A stretch of 64,000 nucleotides of DNA from Mycobacterium spongiae (GCF_018278905.1 NZ_CP046600.1:3906001-3970000), one strand, 5' to 3'. Counted from the first letter of the stretch, positions 12,581 to 22,063 are shown. The notes: generated from the sequence alone by a model not told the origin. A program made the numbers and translations.

Positions 12581-13353
12581 GTAATTGCCTCGTTGATGAG
12601 CTTGATCGGATCGCGCCCGTCAACGTGACCGAAGAAGGTTGGTTGAGCGACGCCGTAGCCGAGCAGGCGCTGGACAGTCTCGGAGTACTGCGCTGCGCTA
12701 GCGGGCGGAACGGCAAGGACCATGTTCTCGACCTGACGTAGCCACGGCTGGAAGTAGATGATCGAGATACCTGTCCGCGATTCCGCGGACGTATTGGCGC
12801 CGCCTCCGTGGTACACCCCACCGAGCCACACCAGCGCCGAGCCCGGATCGAACGAGAGGCTCGTTATCTCGTCGGCATCGGGCTTGCGGCCGTCCTCCCA
12901 CTTGTGGCTGCCGGGCACCAGCAGTGTCGAGCCGTTCTCCGGCGTGTAGGGCGAGAGCGCCCACATCACCGAGAGGCTCCAGGGTGGTCGTGGGCGGGCG
13001 ACTCCGGCCAAGTCGTCATCGGCATGCAGCGATTGCGCAGTCTCGCCGGGATGGATTCTCGTCGCTTGGCACGCAGCCAAAATCGCCGACTCAGAAAGGT
13101 GCAGCCGTAGCAGCTTCATGATCGCCGGGTGCTCAACAAGGTTCGCCACGATCGGGAATTTCGCGAGTAAGGAATAGATGCGCTGAGTCCGGCGCCCTTC
13201 AAACTCGTTGCGGCCCCACTGATCCTGCGTGAAATTCTTCTCAAACACCGCGGTGAGTTCAGCGAGAACGTCGGACGCCAGCAGATCGGTGAGCAGGCAG
13301 TAGCCCTGATCTGCCAGCTGCTCGACAGCACCCGTGTGGACAGCAACCGTCAT
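12577..13353 (-). CDS. Phytanoyl-CoA dioxygenase family Fe(II)/2-oxoglutarate oxygenase
   Basis: About 258 aa. The iron facial triad is visible as SLHADDDLAG (His-x-Asp) and a distal His in VYHGGGANTSAESRTG, whose Arg would bind 2-oxoglutarate; PGSHKW is also typical of the PhyH fold. I choose ATG 13353: a -10-like TAATAA on the minus strand ends about seven bases before it, fitting a leaderless transcript, and no Shine-Dalgarno precedes either this ATG or the one at 13362. It forms an operon with the P450 downstream and diverges from a TetR gene. Confidence 0.85.
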   Translation of the reverse strand: MTVAVHTGAVEQLADQGYCLLTDLLASDVLAELTAVFEKNFTQDQWGRNEFEGRRTQRIYSLLAKFPIVANLVEHPAIMKLLRLHLSESAILAACQATRIHPGETAQSLHADDDLAGVARPRPPWSLSVMWALSPYTPENGSTLLVPGSHKWEDGRKPDADEITSLSFDPGSALVWLGGVYHGGGANTSAESRTGISIIYFQPWLRQVENMVLAVPPASAAQYSETVQRLLGYGVAQPTFFGHVDGRDPIKLINEAIT

Positions 13354-13354
13354 G

Positions 13355-13379
13355 CTTGACATTATTACGATTTGTCAAG
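13355..13379. promoter_or_regulatory. Dyad CTTGACA-N11-TGTCAAG, candidate TetR operator
   Basis: Seven-base perfect inverted arms lie at 13355-13361 and 13373-13379, between the dioxygenase/P450 operon and the divergent TetR gene. The dyad covers the probable -10 (TAATAA, minus strand) of the operon. The position is what one expects for autoregulation and repression of the operon by the adjacent TetR protein. This is inferred from placement only. Confidence 0.6.
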
Positions 13380-13407
13380 TGATCGGCAAGCGCCTACGTT
13401 CGTACCC

Positions 13408-14085
13408 ATGGGTATCGCACTACGGTTGAGCCCGGTGCACGATGAACGAAACCCCGAGTCCAAGCCGTGGCGCGCCGATCCGCAGGCCGCGAACTACGAC
13501 CAGGCGAGAACCGACATCTTGCGCGCAGCCGAGCGGGTGATGAACCAGGTTGGCATCGCCGGCCTGCGCATCGGCCAGGTCGCTGCTGAAGCCGATTGCA
13601 CCCGGCAGAACGTGCATCGATACTTCGCGACCAGGCGTGATCTCGTCGAGGCCGTTCTCGTGCATCGGAGCGCTCGGCTCAGCGCAACGATAAGACAGCG
13701 GGTCGCGGCCCAAGCCCGCCCGCTGGATCGGCTCGTTGAGGGGATCATCGCCGCGACGGACATCGCGGCCGGCGATCACCATCTGCGGTCGTACTACTCC
13801 GGTGCGTCGGCGGACCAGATGCTGCGCTTCATTACCTCATCCCCGGCGCTGCGTGACCAGGTTGCGGCACCCATCGAGGCCTTCGCCGACGAGATCGGTG
13901 TTCGCGACGACGCGGCGATGTCGGTACCGGAGCTCACCGAATGGTTTTTCCGGATTTTCGTCAGTGAGCTCGTGTGGGCGCTCACAACGCAACAGAGCAT
14001 CGAAGAACGCCGCAGAAACCTTCGCGTGCTCATGGCAAGCCCCCTCGCGGCGGCAAGCCAATCCGCCATCCTCCGCGGGGGCTAG
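13408..14085 (+). CDS. TetR family transcriptional regulator
   Basis: A TetR helix-turn-helix is visible (ILRAAERVMNQVGIAGLRIG, then EADCTRQNVHRYF), followed by a helical effector domain. I start at ATG 13408 (MGIALRLSPV). A TTG at 13372 is in frame but falls inside the dyad at 13355-13379. It is divergent from the dioxygenase-P450 operon and is the natural candidate to bind that dyad. Confidence 0.85.
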   Translation: MGIALRLSPVHDERNPESKPWRADPQAANYDQARTDILRAAERVMNQVGIAGLRIGQVAAEADCTRQNVHRYFATRRDLVEAVLVHRSARLSATIRQRVAAQARPLDRLVEGIIAATDIAAGDHHLRSYYSGASADQMLRFITSSPALRDQVAAPIEAFADEIGVRDDAAMSVPELTEWFFRIFVSELVWALTTQQSIEERRRNLRVLMASPLAAASQSAILRGG

Positions 14086-14186
14086 CTAACGTGGTACCAG
14101 TGCTGGTGCCAATCCCACGCCTCGCGCGTTAGCATCGATAGGCCGGCCACTAGGTAGAGACCCGGTGGGTTCAGAGGGAATGATTT

Positions 14187-14576
14187 ATGCAGATCGTCGC
14201 ACTGACAATGGCCATCATCGCCATCGGCGCGCTGATGGCCGCGGTTGTCACCAGCAACGCAATCGTCGCGTGGGCGTGTATCGGAGCGAGCCTCGTCGGG
14301 TTGACCCTCGTGATCGTCAGCACGCTGCAAGCCCGGCAGCAACGCAACGCCCAGTCGGTTGCGGAAGCCGACCGGGTCCTCGCCTACGACGCCGACTATC
14401 CCGACGATCGACCGGCAACCGACGCGCCCGCCCACGCTGGTGACAAAGAAGTACAGCGGGAGATCATGCGAGAAGAACGGGTGCTGCACCCGGACACCGG
14501 TCCCCGTGACCCCGACATAACCAAAGAAGAAGTGGCCGAGGCCATCAGTCACCGCCGGCCGCACCGACGATCCTGA
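14187..14576 (+). CDS. Small membrane protein with acidic cytoplasmic tail, unknown
   Basis: A 129-aa protein with two adjacent hydrophobic spans at residues 1-22 and 27-47 (IVALTMAIIAIGALMAAVV and IVAWACIGASLVGLTLVIV). A charged tail rich in Asp, Glu and Arg follows. The start is ATG 14187. I do not recognise the family. It stands alone between the TetR gene and a convergent PNPOx-like gene. Confidence 0.65.
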   Translation: MQIVALTMAIIAIGALMAAVVTSNAIVAWACIGASLVGLTLVIVSTLQARQQRNAQSVAEADRVLAYDADYPDDRPATDAPAHAGDKEVQREIMREERVLHPDTGPRDPDITKEEVAEAISHRRPHRRS

Positions 14577-14626
14577 TCCGAGCAAGTAGGGCCTCGAGCA
14601 GATAGGAACCGGCTTGGGCGCTTCGG

Positions 14627-15034
14627 CTAAGTACCGAACTCGAATCGCCGGCCCGTGATCTCCAACGCGACCACCCGAACGTAGAGCGGCTTCATCGTCG
14701 GGATCCACGGTATTAGCGGCGTTTCCTCGGCCTCGAGGATCTCCTCGGTGGCTGACAACACATGCGCCCTGCCCTTGAGGATCACGCTCCACCCGCCGGC
14801 GGCGGTGTGGTCGTCAGCCTCGAAAGCTACGCGGTCGCCCATCACGGCGCTGAACAACTTGGTGCCCTGGGCGGTCCGGAACAGCACCGTCCGTCGTTGG
14901 ATGACGAAATTCACCGGAAAGATTTCGGGCTGCCCGTCCAGGATCGTCACCAACCGACCCAACGACACGCTTGACAACAAGCTCCAGCTCTCGTCTTCGC
15001 TGAGCACGGTCACGGGATCGGCGTCTGCAGGCAT
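14627..15034 (-). CDS. Pyridoxamine 5'-phosphate oxidase family protein
   Basis: A 135-aa split-barrel flavin-binding fold: LGRLVTILDGQPEIFPVNF, then VLFRTAQGTKLFSAV and VAFEADD, ending in VVALEITGRRFEFGT. These small mycobacterial proteins bind FMN or F420, or are FDOR-like; the sequence alone does not say which, and true PNPOx activity is unlikely at this length. It lies just downstream of ldtB on the same strand (36-base gap). Confidence 0.8.
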   Translation of the reverse strand: MPADADPVTVLSEDESWSLLSSVSLGRLVTILDGQPEIFPVNFVIQRRTVLFRTAQGTKLFSAVMGDRVAFEADDHTAAGGWSVILKGRAHVLSATEEILEAEETPLIPWIPTMKPLYVRVVALEITGRRFEFGT

Positions 15035-15070
15035 GATTCAGCCTAACCGCCCTTCCGGGCGACAGTGCGC

Positions 15071-16288
15071 CTAGGCGTTAGCGTTTCCCGCACGCCACTG
15101 CTCCCACGGGATGTTCCAGTCGCCGAGCCCGTCGACCCCAGACAGCGTGGAACCAACTGTGTTGAGCACCTCGACGATGTCGCCTCGCTTGAAGTGGTCG
15201 TAGAACCAGACGGCGTTGCTTGGACTCACATTGAGGCACCCGTGACTGGTATTCGTATAGCCCTGAGCGCCCACGGACCACGGCGCGGAATGCACGAAGA
15301 CGCCGCTATAGGAAATCTGCGTCGCCCAGTTGACGTCGGTGCGATATCCGTTGGGCGAGTTGACCGGTACCCCGTAGGTCGACGAATCCATAATGATATG
15401 GCGATACCGTTGGCCGACAATGTAGATGCCGTTAGCGGTCGGCGTGCTGTTCTTGCCCATCGACGTCGGAATGGTCTTGACGACTTCGCCATTGATCCGC
15501 ACGGTGATCGTCTTGGTGCTGTCGTCAGCGGTCGCGATGACCTCATCACCAATGGTGAAGTGCATCTTGACGTTGTCTTCGCCGAACATGCCCTCACCCA
15601 GATCCACACCGTAGGTGTTGACCGCCACGTCAACCGATGTGCCTGGTTTCCAGAAATGCTGTGGACGCCAACGCACTTCGCGGTTGTTCAGCCAATAGAA
15701 CGCGCCCTCCACGGGTGGATCAGCGGTGATGTTGATCGCCTGCTCCGCAGCGGCCCGGTCAGCGATGTTCTCGTCGAACCGGATCGCCACCGGCTGGCCG
15801 ACACCCACGACCTCGCCATCAAGCGGCGCGACGTAGGGCATCGTCAGGTGGGCGGGGGAAGTCGTTTCGAAGGTAAACTCGCTGGTCGCCTCGCCACCCA
15901 GCCCGAGCGCCGTGGCGTTCAGCGTGTAGCTGCGGTTGTAACCGAGCGGCTCGTCGGTCATCCAATGCACACCATCGGCGCTGAGTTGACCGCTCACCGA
16001 CTTGCCGTTCTCGTTGACCATGGTGACCGCCGAGAGCACGCCGTCGGAGGCGGCCAGTGTCACGGGTGAGTCCACAGCGACGCCAACGGCACCGTCTGTC
16101 ACCGAGGCGCTCAGCTTGGGGACCAACAAATCGGCGAACGGTGTGCCCTTGTCGAAGATGACCTTCACCGGCGGGGTCCCTCCGCCGGTGCTACACGCAC
16201 CGGCGCCCAACACGAGGGCGGGCATCACAAACGCAGCTAGCCAGGCTCGACGCCGAGCTGGACGTCTCATGAAGCCGTTCTTGCCCAT
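15071..16288 (-). CDS. ldtB: L,D-transpeptidase 2, lipoprotein (Rv2518c orthologue)
   Basis: It forms 3-3 cross-links in peptidoglycan on the outer face of the membrane and is the main target of carbapenems among mycobacterial Ldts. The N-terminus is a lipoprotein signal peptide with the lipobox region VLGAGAC. Two Ig-like domains follow, then the YkuD catalytic domain with [13 protein letters not shown] and TSHGCLNVS; the nucleophile is about Cys351. Start ATG 16288 is preceded by GGAAGGGAGGTGGGGAGG; an ATG at 16312 lies upstream of that purine tract and would make it coding. The resulting 405 aa is close to the M. tuberculosis length. Its neighbour on the other side is tRNA-Lys, as in M. 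tuberculosis, but no PE26 gene lies between. Confidence 0.95.
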   Translation of the reverse strand: MGKNGFMRRPARRRAWLAAFVMPALVLGAGACSTGGGTPPVKVIFDKGTPFADLLVPKLSASVTDGAVGVAVDSPVTLAASDGVLSAVTMVNENGKSVSGQLSADGVHWMTDEPLGYNRSYTLNATALGLGGEATSEFTFETTSPAHLTMPYVAPLDGEVVGVGQPVAIRFDENIADRAAAEQAINITADPPVEGAFYWLNNREVRWRPQHFWKPGTSVDVAVNTYGVDLGEGMFGEDNVKMHFTIGDEVIATADDSTKTITVRINGEVVKTIPTSMGKNSTPTANGIYIVGQRYRHIIMDSSTYGVPVNSPNGYRTDVNWATQISYSGVFVHSAPWSVGAQGYTNTSHGCLNVSPSNAVWFYDHFKRGDIVEVLNTVGSTLSGVDGLGDWNIPWEQWRAGNANA

Positions 16289-16359
16289 GCCTCCCCACCT
16301 CCCTTCCGACACCGGTTCCCGGCAACCATTGGGCCTCTCAACGACTGGACCCCGTCAGC

Positions 16360-16375
16360 CAGTGGGCCCCCACTG
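16360..16375. promoter_or_regulatory. GC-rich hairpin in the ldtB upstream region
   Basis: CAGTGGG and CCCACTG are perfect arms around CC. The 250-base stretch between the ldtB start and tRNA-Lys also holds CCATTGGGCC twice (16326 and 16388) and other GGGCC strings, but no gene. It could be a 5'-UTR structure of ldtB or a terminator-like stem; no U tract follows on either strand. Confidence 0.3.
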
Positions 16376-16539
16376 CGTGGGCCCCTTCCCCATTGGGCCG
16401 CGGAGCTGTAACTGTAGACTCGCCAATAGTCTAGGGGCCGGCAGGCGATTCTACCGCGAGGTTCTGACAACGGTTAGGTGTCGGAAATTTCACCGTGGGC
16501 CGCAACGCCTGTTAGTCTCCCCTGGCTAGGTGGATCCAG

Positions 16540-16612
<73 letters not shown>

Positions 16613-16637
16613 CCCTGACCCCATGGAGACCCTTGGG

Positions 16638-16865
16638 TCAACGATTCCTGATCCTGTGGACCACCACGACGATGGTGACGGCCCCGCAACCGACCAGCGA
16701 AGCCGCCACTATGGGCTTTCTCACAAAATCGAGCGCCTTGGCTTTGAGGTCATCGGCGAGGCGGCTGGGATTGGCCCGTTCGGCAAGGGAATCAACAGTG
16801 GCGGCCAGTTGGTCGCGGGCGAGGTCGATCTCCTGCTTAATGGTGTCGGGATCGCGATCCGCCAC
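16638..16865 (-). CDS. DUF3618 membrane-anchored small protein (Rv2520c homologue)
   Basis: A 75-aa protein: an N-terminal helix with DPDTIKQEIDLARDQLAATV, typical of DUF3618, and one C-terminal membrane span (SLVGCGAVTIVVVV) followed by a basic end. I start at GTG 16865, which has GGAGG nine bases upstream; the TTG at 16880 lies next to that ribosome-binding site. Function is unknown; similar proteins occur widely in mycobacteria. Confidence 0.85.
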   Translation of the reverse strand: MADRDPDTIKQEIDLARDQLAATVDSLAERANPSRLADDLKAKALDFVRKPIVAASLVGCGAVTIVVVVHRIRNR

Positions 16866-17016
16866 GTGTCTGTCCTCCAAGTCGGGCTATGCACCTGAGG
16901 CACCACCCTAGAGCAGTGCCCCAGACCGCCCGGCTATGCCCGGCGCGAAAGCGCAGGCCTGCCCCACAACGAGAACACTGAGCGGGCGGGCGCGCCGGAC
17001 GCACTACCCTGAAGCG

Positions 17017-17490
17017 GTGACTCAGACTGCACGATTGGCGCCCGGAGACACAGCGCCAGCCTTCAGCCTCCCAGACGCTGACGCCAACACGGTGTCGCTC
17101 GCCGACTACCGGGGACGCCGCCTCGTGGTGTATTTCTATCCCGCCGCTTCGACACCGGGATGTACCAAACAGGCCTGCGATTTCCGCGACAACTTGCGCG
17201 AGTTCAACCAAGAGGGCCTCGACGTTGTCGGGATCTCGCCGGACCCGCCCGCCAAGCTCGCAAAGTTCCGCGACGCCGAGGGGCTGACGTTCCCGCTGCT
17301 GTCGGATCCCGATCGCACGGTATTGGAAGCGTGGGGCGCCTACGGGGAAAAGAAGATGTACGGCAAGACGGTCCAGGGCGTGATCCGATCCACCTTCGTT
17401 GTCGACGAGACAGGTACGATCGCCCTCGCTCAGTACAACGTCAAGGCCACCGGCCATGTCGCCAAGCTTCGCCGCGACTTGTCGATGTAG
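17017..17490 (+). CDS. bcp: Bacterioferritin comigratory protein, thiol peroxidase (PrxQ type)
   Basis: A 157-aa peroxiredoxin that reduces hydrogen peroxide and organic hydroperoxides using thioredoxin-type reductants. The signature YPAASTPGCTKQACDFRD places the peroxidatic Cys at 49 and the resolving Cys at 54, as in atypical two-Cys PrxQ. GTG 17017 gives the length known for Rv2521; the open frame to 16936 is non-family sequence. It ends 35 bases from the convergent M20 peptidase gene. Confidence 0.95.
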   Translation: MTQTARLAPGDTAPAFSLPDADANTVSLADYRGRRLVVYFYPAASTPGCTKQACDFRDNLREFNQEGLDVVGISPDPPAKLAKFRDAEGLTFPLLSDPDRTVLEAWGAYGEKKMYGKTVQGVIRSTFVVDETGTIALAQYNVKATGHVAKLRRDLSM

Positions 17491-17525
17491 ATTCCGCTGT
17501 CGGACGTCACGCGGGGACGCCGCAA

Positions 17526-18851
17526 TCAGGCCAACTCGGTCAAGAACAGCGCTTCGGTGATCGCGGCACGCTCTAACACTCCCAGATCGAGGCTCTCGTT
17601 GACGCTGTGCGCCTGTGTTGCGGGATCCTCCACCCCAGTCACAAGGATCGCTGCCTGCGGGAACGCAGCGGCGAACTCGGCGATGAACGGAATGGATCCG
17701 CCCATTCCCATCTCGACGGGATCAGTACCCCACGCTTGACGGAAGGCCGATCGCGCGGCGTCGTAGACCGGTCCCGTCGTCGTGACGGCGTATGGCTGCC
17801 CCAACTCGCCGCGCGTGACGTCGACCTGTGCGCCCCACGGGGTGTGCCGCCTTAGGTGAGCTTCCAGTGCGTCCAGGTGGGCCGCCGCGTCGCCGCCCGG
17901 CGCGACCCGCATGCTGATCTTGGCCCGCGCCCGCGGAATCAGTGTGTTCGATGCTGCCGCAACGGGTGTGGTGTCGATGCCGATCACAGTGATCGCCGGC
18001 TTGGCCCATAGCCGCTGCGGCACCGAACCCGAGCCAATTTCCGAGACCCCTTCCAGGAGGCCTGAATCGGTACGCACCCGCTCCGGTGGGTAATCGACGG
18101 GGGCCGCTGTGCCTTCATGCAGCCCGGCCACTGCCACATTGCCCTCGTCGTCGTGCAGGCTGGCCAGCAGCCGCACCAGAACACTGAGCGCGTCGGGAAT
18201 CACGCCTCCCCACAACCCGGAATGCAGCCCGTGGTCGAGGGTGGCGACCTCGACGACACAATCGGCCATCCCTCGCAGGGTCACCGTCAGCGCCGGGATG
18301 TCAGTGCTCCAATTGTCGGAGTCGGCGATGACGATCACGTCGGCGGCCAGGGTGTCGCGGTGGGCGGCCAACAGTCGGCCCAACGACGGCGATCCGGACT
18401 CCTCCTCACCCTCCACGAAGACCGTCACACCCACCGGAGGTCGGCCTCCATGTGCGCGAAACGCCGCCAAATGCGTTGCGATGCCAGCCTTGTCGTCGGC
18501 GCTGCCCCGGCCGTAAAGCCTTCCGTCGCGCTCGGTTGGCTCAAAAGGCGGCGACACCCATTGTTCGTGGTCGCCTTCGGGCTGCACGTCGTGGTGGGCA
18601 TACAACAGCACGGTGGGCGCTCCCGGTGGGGCCGGATATCGGGCAATGACCGCCGGCGCGCCTGAATCACTGACCGTCCGCACATCATCAAAACCCGCTT
18701 GTGCCAACAGCTCCGCCACGGCCTGTGCGCTTCGGTGAACTTCACCTTGCCGATCGGGGTCGGCCCACACCGATTCGATTCGCACCAGACCCTCGAGATC
18801 ACGCCGCACTGACGGCAACACCTCGCGCACCCGCTCAACCAGATCAGTCAT
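17526..18851 (-). CDS. M20 family metallopeptidase/dipeptidase (Rv2522c homologue)
   Basis: A 441-aa di-zinc aminoacylase/dipeptidase-like enzyme. Metal-site motifs are YAHHDVQPEGD, GRGSADDKAG and VEGEEESGSPSLG (with the general-base Glu), and a C-terminal His in THAHSVNESLDLG-like context (reads ATQAHSVNES). The dimerisation domain lies between about 190 and 330. It starts 26 bases from the divergent histidine kinase gene. The substrate is not known for the M. tuberculosis orthologue. Confidence 0.88.
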   Translation of the reverse strand: MTDLVERVREVLPSVRRDLEGLVRIESVWADPDRQGEVHRSAQAVAELLAQAGFDDVRTVSDSGAPAVIARYPAPPGAPTVLLYAHHDVQPEGDHEQWVSPPFEPTERDGRLYGRGSADDKAGIATHLAAFRAHGGRPPVGVTVFVEGEEESGSPSLGRLLAAHRDTLAADVIVIADSDNWSTDIPALTVTLRGMADCVVEVATLDHGLHSGLWGGVIPDALSVLVRLLASLHDDEGNVAVAGLHEGTAAPVDYPPERVRTDSGLLEGVSEIGSGSVPQRLWAKPAITVIGIDTTPVAAASNTLIPRARAKISMRVAPGGDAAAHLDALEAHLRRHTPWGAQVDVTRGELGQPYAVTTTGPVYDAARSAFRQAWGTDPVEMGMGGSIPFIAEFAAAFPQAAILVTGVEDPATQAHSVNESLDLGVLERAAITEALFLTELA

Positions 18852-18877
18852 GCGCCGAGACTAACTAAGCTTGCCCT

Positions 18878-20029
18878 GTGGCCACCCGCGGTCCCGACCC
18901 GACTGCCCCGCTGTGGCGGGCGGCGCAGCTGTTCCGGCTGCTGAGCTGCATCTACGCGCTGGGCTACCAGATCGCGGTCAACTCGGATCTGGATCGGCCC
19001 GGGCTGGGTTGGCTGCTGTTCACGGTGCTGGTCGGGTGGAGTGCGGCGTGTGCCATCGCCTACCTGCGTGGGTTCGGCCGTAGGCCGGGGTGGGTGATCG
19101 CCGAGATCCTCATCGTTGTCCTGCTGATGCTCTCCACCGTTGTGGTCGCCTCCGACCAGTGGGCGCTCGACAACCAGACCTGGCCGACCACGTTGTGGGC
19201 CACCAACGCCACGATTTCCGCGGCACTCCAGTTCGGCCCGGCCGGCGGTATGTTGACCGGCGTGGTGGTGACAGCCGCCAACGAGGCAGTCACGGGTTAT
19301 GTCAACGTCAACCTCGGGCGCGACGCCACCATGATCATCGAGCTGGCGGTCGGCTTGGCGGTCGGTATGGCCGCTCGAACAGCACGACGCGCCCATGACG
19401 ACCTGCAGCGGGCAGCCCAATTGTCGGCAGCACTGAAAGAGCGCGAGCGACTTTCCCGCCAAGTCCATGACGGCGTCATCCAGGTACTGGCGCTGGTCGC
19501 CAAGCGCGGTCGCGAGATCGGCGGCGCCGCATCCCAACTTTCCGAACTCGCCGGCGAGCAGGAACGAGCGCTGCGACGATGGGTCACGGCGACCGACTTC
19601 GACGACGAGGCTGCGCAGACCGTCGACATGGGTACGCTGCTGCGCCGCAGGGCATGCGACCGCGTGTCCCTGAGCTTGCCGGGGACCCCGGTGGCGCTCG
19701 ACCGGGATGTCGCCACGGAGCTGGATGCAGCCGTGGGCAATGCCCTGGACAACGTGCGCTCGCACGCCGGGCCCACCGCGCGGGCGTTCGTGCTGCTGGA
19801 GGACCTGGGCGACGCCGTCATGGTGAGCATTCGCGACGATGGCGTTGGCATTGCCGCCGGCAGGCTGCGGGAGGCGGCCGATCAGGGGCGCCTCGGCGTC
19901 TCGCAATCGATCGTCGGGCGGTTGACGTCACTGGGTGGCAGCGCACAATTGCGCAGCGAGGTGGGCGAGGGCACCGAGTGGGAGCTGTGCGTGCCCCGCC
20001 GGGACCCGAAGGAGCGGGGTCATGGCTGA
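18878..20029 (+). CDS. Sensor histidine kinase, MacS/NarL type
   Basis: A 383-aa sensor. The N-terminal half has about five membrane spans (for example LFTVLVGWSAACAIAYL and WVIAEILIVVLLMLSTVVV). The dimerisation box is ERLSRQVHDGVIQVL with phospho-accepting His197, typical of HisKA_3 kinases. The ATPase has an N box (GNALDNVRSHAG), a G1 box (IRDDGVGI) and a GRLGVSQS segment. The start is GTG 18878, with no Shine-Dalgarno visible. It overlaps its response regulator by eight bases. The stimulus is unknown. It lies between Rv2522c and acpS homologues, where M. tuberculosis has no such pair. Confidence 0.88.
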   Translation: MATRGPDPTAPLWRAAQLFRLLSCIYALGYQIAVNSDLDRPGLGWLLFTVLVGWSAACAIAYLRGFGRRPGWVIAEILIVVLLMLSTVVVASDQWALDNQTWPTTLWATNATISAALQFGPAGGMLTGVVVTAANEAVTGYVNVNLGRDATMIIELAVGLAVGMAARTARRAHDDLQRAAQLSAALKERERLSRQVHDGVIQVLALVAKRGREIGGAASQLSELAGEQERALRRWVTATDFDDEAAQTVDMGTLLRRRACDRVSLSLPGTPVALDRDVATELDAAVGNALDNVRSHAGPTARAFVLLEDLGDAVMVSIRDDGVGIAAGRLREAADQGRLGVSQSIVGRLTSLGGSAQLRSEVGEGTEWELCVPRRDPKERGHG

Positions 20030-20678
20030 GGACGCAGCACTGACGGTGATGGTCGTCGATGACCATCCGATCTGGCGCGACGCGGTCGCCCGCGACCTCG
20101 CAGAGGATGGGTTCGACGTGGTTGCCACCGCCGAGGGCGCAGCGGCCGCGCGACGGCGGGCGGCGGTGGTCAAGCCCGATGTGGTGCTGATGGACATGCA
20201 ACTCAGCGACGGTGATGGCGTGCAGGCGACCACAGAGGTGCTCACGGTCTCGCCGTCTTCCCGAGTGCTGGTGCTGTCCGCCTCGGACGAGCGCGACGAC
20301 GTCCTGGAAGCGGTCAAAGCCGGTGCGACCGGATACCTGGTCAAGAGCGCATCGAAATCCGAGCTCTGTCAGGCCGTCCGGGCCACCGCGGCCGGGCGCG
20401 CCGTGTTCACCCCCAACCTGGCAGGACTGGTTTTGGGCGAATACCGGCGCATTGCCACCAGCACAAACTCGGGGCCGGCTCCGCCCAGCCTCACCGAGCG
20501 CGAGACCGAGGTGTTGCGCTATGTCGCAAAGGGATTGTCCGCCAAGCAGATCGCCGCAAAGCTCTCGCTGAGCCACCGCACCGTGGAAAACCACGTCCAA
20601 GCGACGTTCCGCAAGCTTCACGTGGCCAACCGAGTGGAGTTGACCCGCTACGCCATCGAGCACGGGCTGGATGATTGA
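20022..20678 (+). CDS. LuxR/NarL family response regulator
   Basis: A 218-aa regulator. The receiver domain has VVDDHP at 11-16, the phospho-acceptor Asp58 in VVLMDMQLSDGDG and a conserved Lys in LVKSAS. The DNA-binding domain is LuxR type: LTERETEVLRYVAKG, then AAKLSLSHRTVENHV. ATG 20022 begins with the receiver fold; the frame is open back to 19935 only as an overlap with the kinase gene. It is the partner of the kinase directly upstream. Confidence 0.92.
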   Translation: MAEDAALTVMVVDDHPIWRDAVARDLAEDGFDVVATAEGAAAARRRAAVVKPDVVLMDMQLSDGDGVQATTEVLTVSPSSRVLVLSASDERDDVLEAVKAGATGYLVKSASKSELCQAVRATAAGRAVFTPNLAGLVLGEYRRIATSTNSGPAPPSLTERETEVLRYVAKGLSAKQIAAKLSLSHRTVENHVQATFRKLHVANRVELTRYAIEHGLDD

Positions 20679-20686
20679 CGTGGGTC

Positions 20687-22057
20687 TTAAGGATCGCCGT
20701 CGCCTTGGACGAGGGCACCCATGAGTTTCTCGGGGTGGAAGGACTTGTTGGTGCGGGGTTGTCCGTGGTCGAGATGTGCTGGGGGGATCCATTCGGTGGT
20801 GCCGTCGTTGAGTTTTCGGGTCTTCCAGCCGCCGGAGGTGACCAGTTTGTGGTGGGGACCGCAGGCCAAGGTGAGGTCGTCGATGTCGGCTTGGTGGCAT
20901 TCGGCGAAGTCCGTCACATGGTGCACCTCGGTGAGGTAGCCAGGGACCTCGCAATTCGGGAACGAGCAGCCACGATCCTTGGCGTACAGCACTATTCGCT
21001 GCCCCGGTGACGCAATGCGCTTGGCGTGATACAGACCCAGCTCGCGGCCCTTGGCAAAGATGCGTAGGTAATGATGGGCGTGGGAAGCCAGCCGGATCAC
21101 ATCGGTCATCGGCAACATGCTGCCGCCGCCGGTAAGCGCCTGCCCGGCACCGGCTTCTAGCTCGGCCACGGTGATGGACATAATGATCGAGGCGGGCAAC
21201 CCATTGTGTTGGCCCAACTCCCCCGAGCACAGCAGTGCCCGCAGTGCGGCGGCCAGCGCGTCGTGGTTGCGTTGACCGAGGCTGCGGGTGTCGGACTCGA
21301 TCGCGGATCGTGACGGAGTGCCGCTGACGCAGGGGGCGGGATCGACCGGGTTGCACATGCCCGGAGCGGCCAGCTTGGCCACGACAGCGTCGAAGGTCGC
21401 GCGGGCTTCCGGGGTCAGGTAGCCGGTGATCGCCGACATGCCATCAGCACCTTGCTTGCCGATGGTGATGCCGCGGCGGCGGGCGCGGTCGGTGTCGGTG
21501 AAGTTGCCGTCGGGGTTGATGCAGTCGGCCATCTTTGTGGCAAACGTGCCCAGCTCGTCAGGGCGGTGCTGGCCGCCGAGGACGGCCAGGTCGGCTTCGG
21601 CTTGTTCACGGGTAGCCGGATCTACCCAGCTGGGGAGTTGGTGCACAAAGCTGCGGATCACCCGGACATGAGCGCCCCCGATGCGCCCGGCGCGTTGGGC
21701 CTCGGCAGTGGCGGTCAACAGCGGCGGCAACGGCTCGCCAGTGAGCGCGCGGCGCGGCCCTAGATCGGCAGCTTCGCCGATGCGCCGGGATGCTTCGGAG
21801 CGGGTGATGTGGAGCCGCTGGGCTAATGCGAACGACAGCTTGCCGCCCAGCTCGGTGGCATCGGCTTGTTCGGCAAGCTTGTTGATCAACGGGTATTCGG
21901 CCACCGGCAGCCGGCGGCGCACCTTCTCGCAGCGGTCCAGCATCACCAGGCATTCCGGGGTGGTCAGCACATCGCAGGACAGGTCCAGGACTCGGTTGAC
22001 GGCGGTTTCGAGGTCATTGAACGCGCCGACGATCCCCTCCCGGCTACTCGAACGCAT
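20687..22057 (-). CDS. 13E12 repeat family protein: DUF222 with C-terminal HNH endonuclease
   Basis: A full-length 456-aa member of the mycobacterial 13E12 (REP) family. A helical DUF222 region covers about residues 20-300. The HNH domain is C-terminal: [20 protein letters not shown], then CGPHHKLV, with the zinc Cys pair and catalytic His present. ATG 22057 lies inside a perfect SOS box. The family is multicopy in M. tuberculosis and several members are LexA regulated; the natural role is not established. It converges with the response regulator gene (8-base gap). Confidence 0.9.
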   Translation of the reverse strand: MRSSSREGIVGAFNDLETAVNRVLDLSCDVLTTPECLVMLDRCEKVRRRLPVAEYPLINKLAEQADATELGGKLSFALAQRLHITRSEASRRIGEAADLGPRRALTGEPLPPLLTATAEAQRAGRIGGAHVRVIRSFVHQLPSWVDPATREQAEADLAVLGGQHRPDELGTFATKMADCINPDGNFTDTDRARRRGITIGKQGADGMSAITGYLTPEARATFDAVVAKLAAPGMCNPVDPAPCVSGTPSRSAIESDTRSLGQRNHDALAAALRALLCSGELGQHNGLPASIIMSITVAELEAGAGQALTGGGSMLPMTDVIRLASHAHHYLRIFAKGRELGLYHAKRIASPGQRIVLYAKDRGCSFPNCEVPGYLTEVHHVTDFAECHQADIDDLTLACGPHHKLVTSGGWKTRKLNDGTTEWIPPAHLDHGQPRTNKSFHPEKLMGALVQGDGDP

Positions 22058-22063
22058 GTTCGA
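22048..22063. promoter_or_regulatory. LexA/SOS box TCGAACGCATGTTCGA
   Basis: An exact match to the mycobacterial SOS consensus TCGAAC-N4-GTTCGA. It overlaps the start codon of the 13E12-family gene on the minus strand, so LexA binding would block transcription or initiation directly. Known M. tuberculosis 13E12 genes carry such boxes, which supports the call. Confidence 0.85.

Noticed and set aside
19818..21356. 512-codon minus-strand open frame across the kinase and regulator genes
   Set aside because: It overlaps two well-defined domains of the kinase and response regulator plus the HNH gene in another frame; no family sequence is present.
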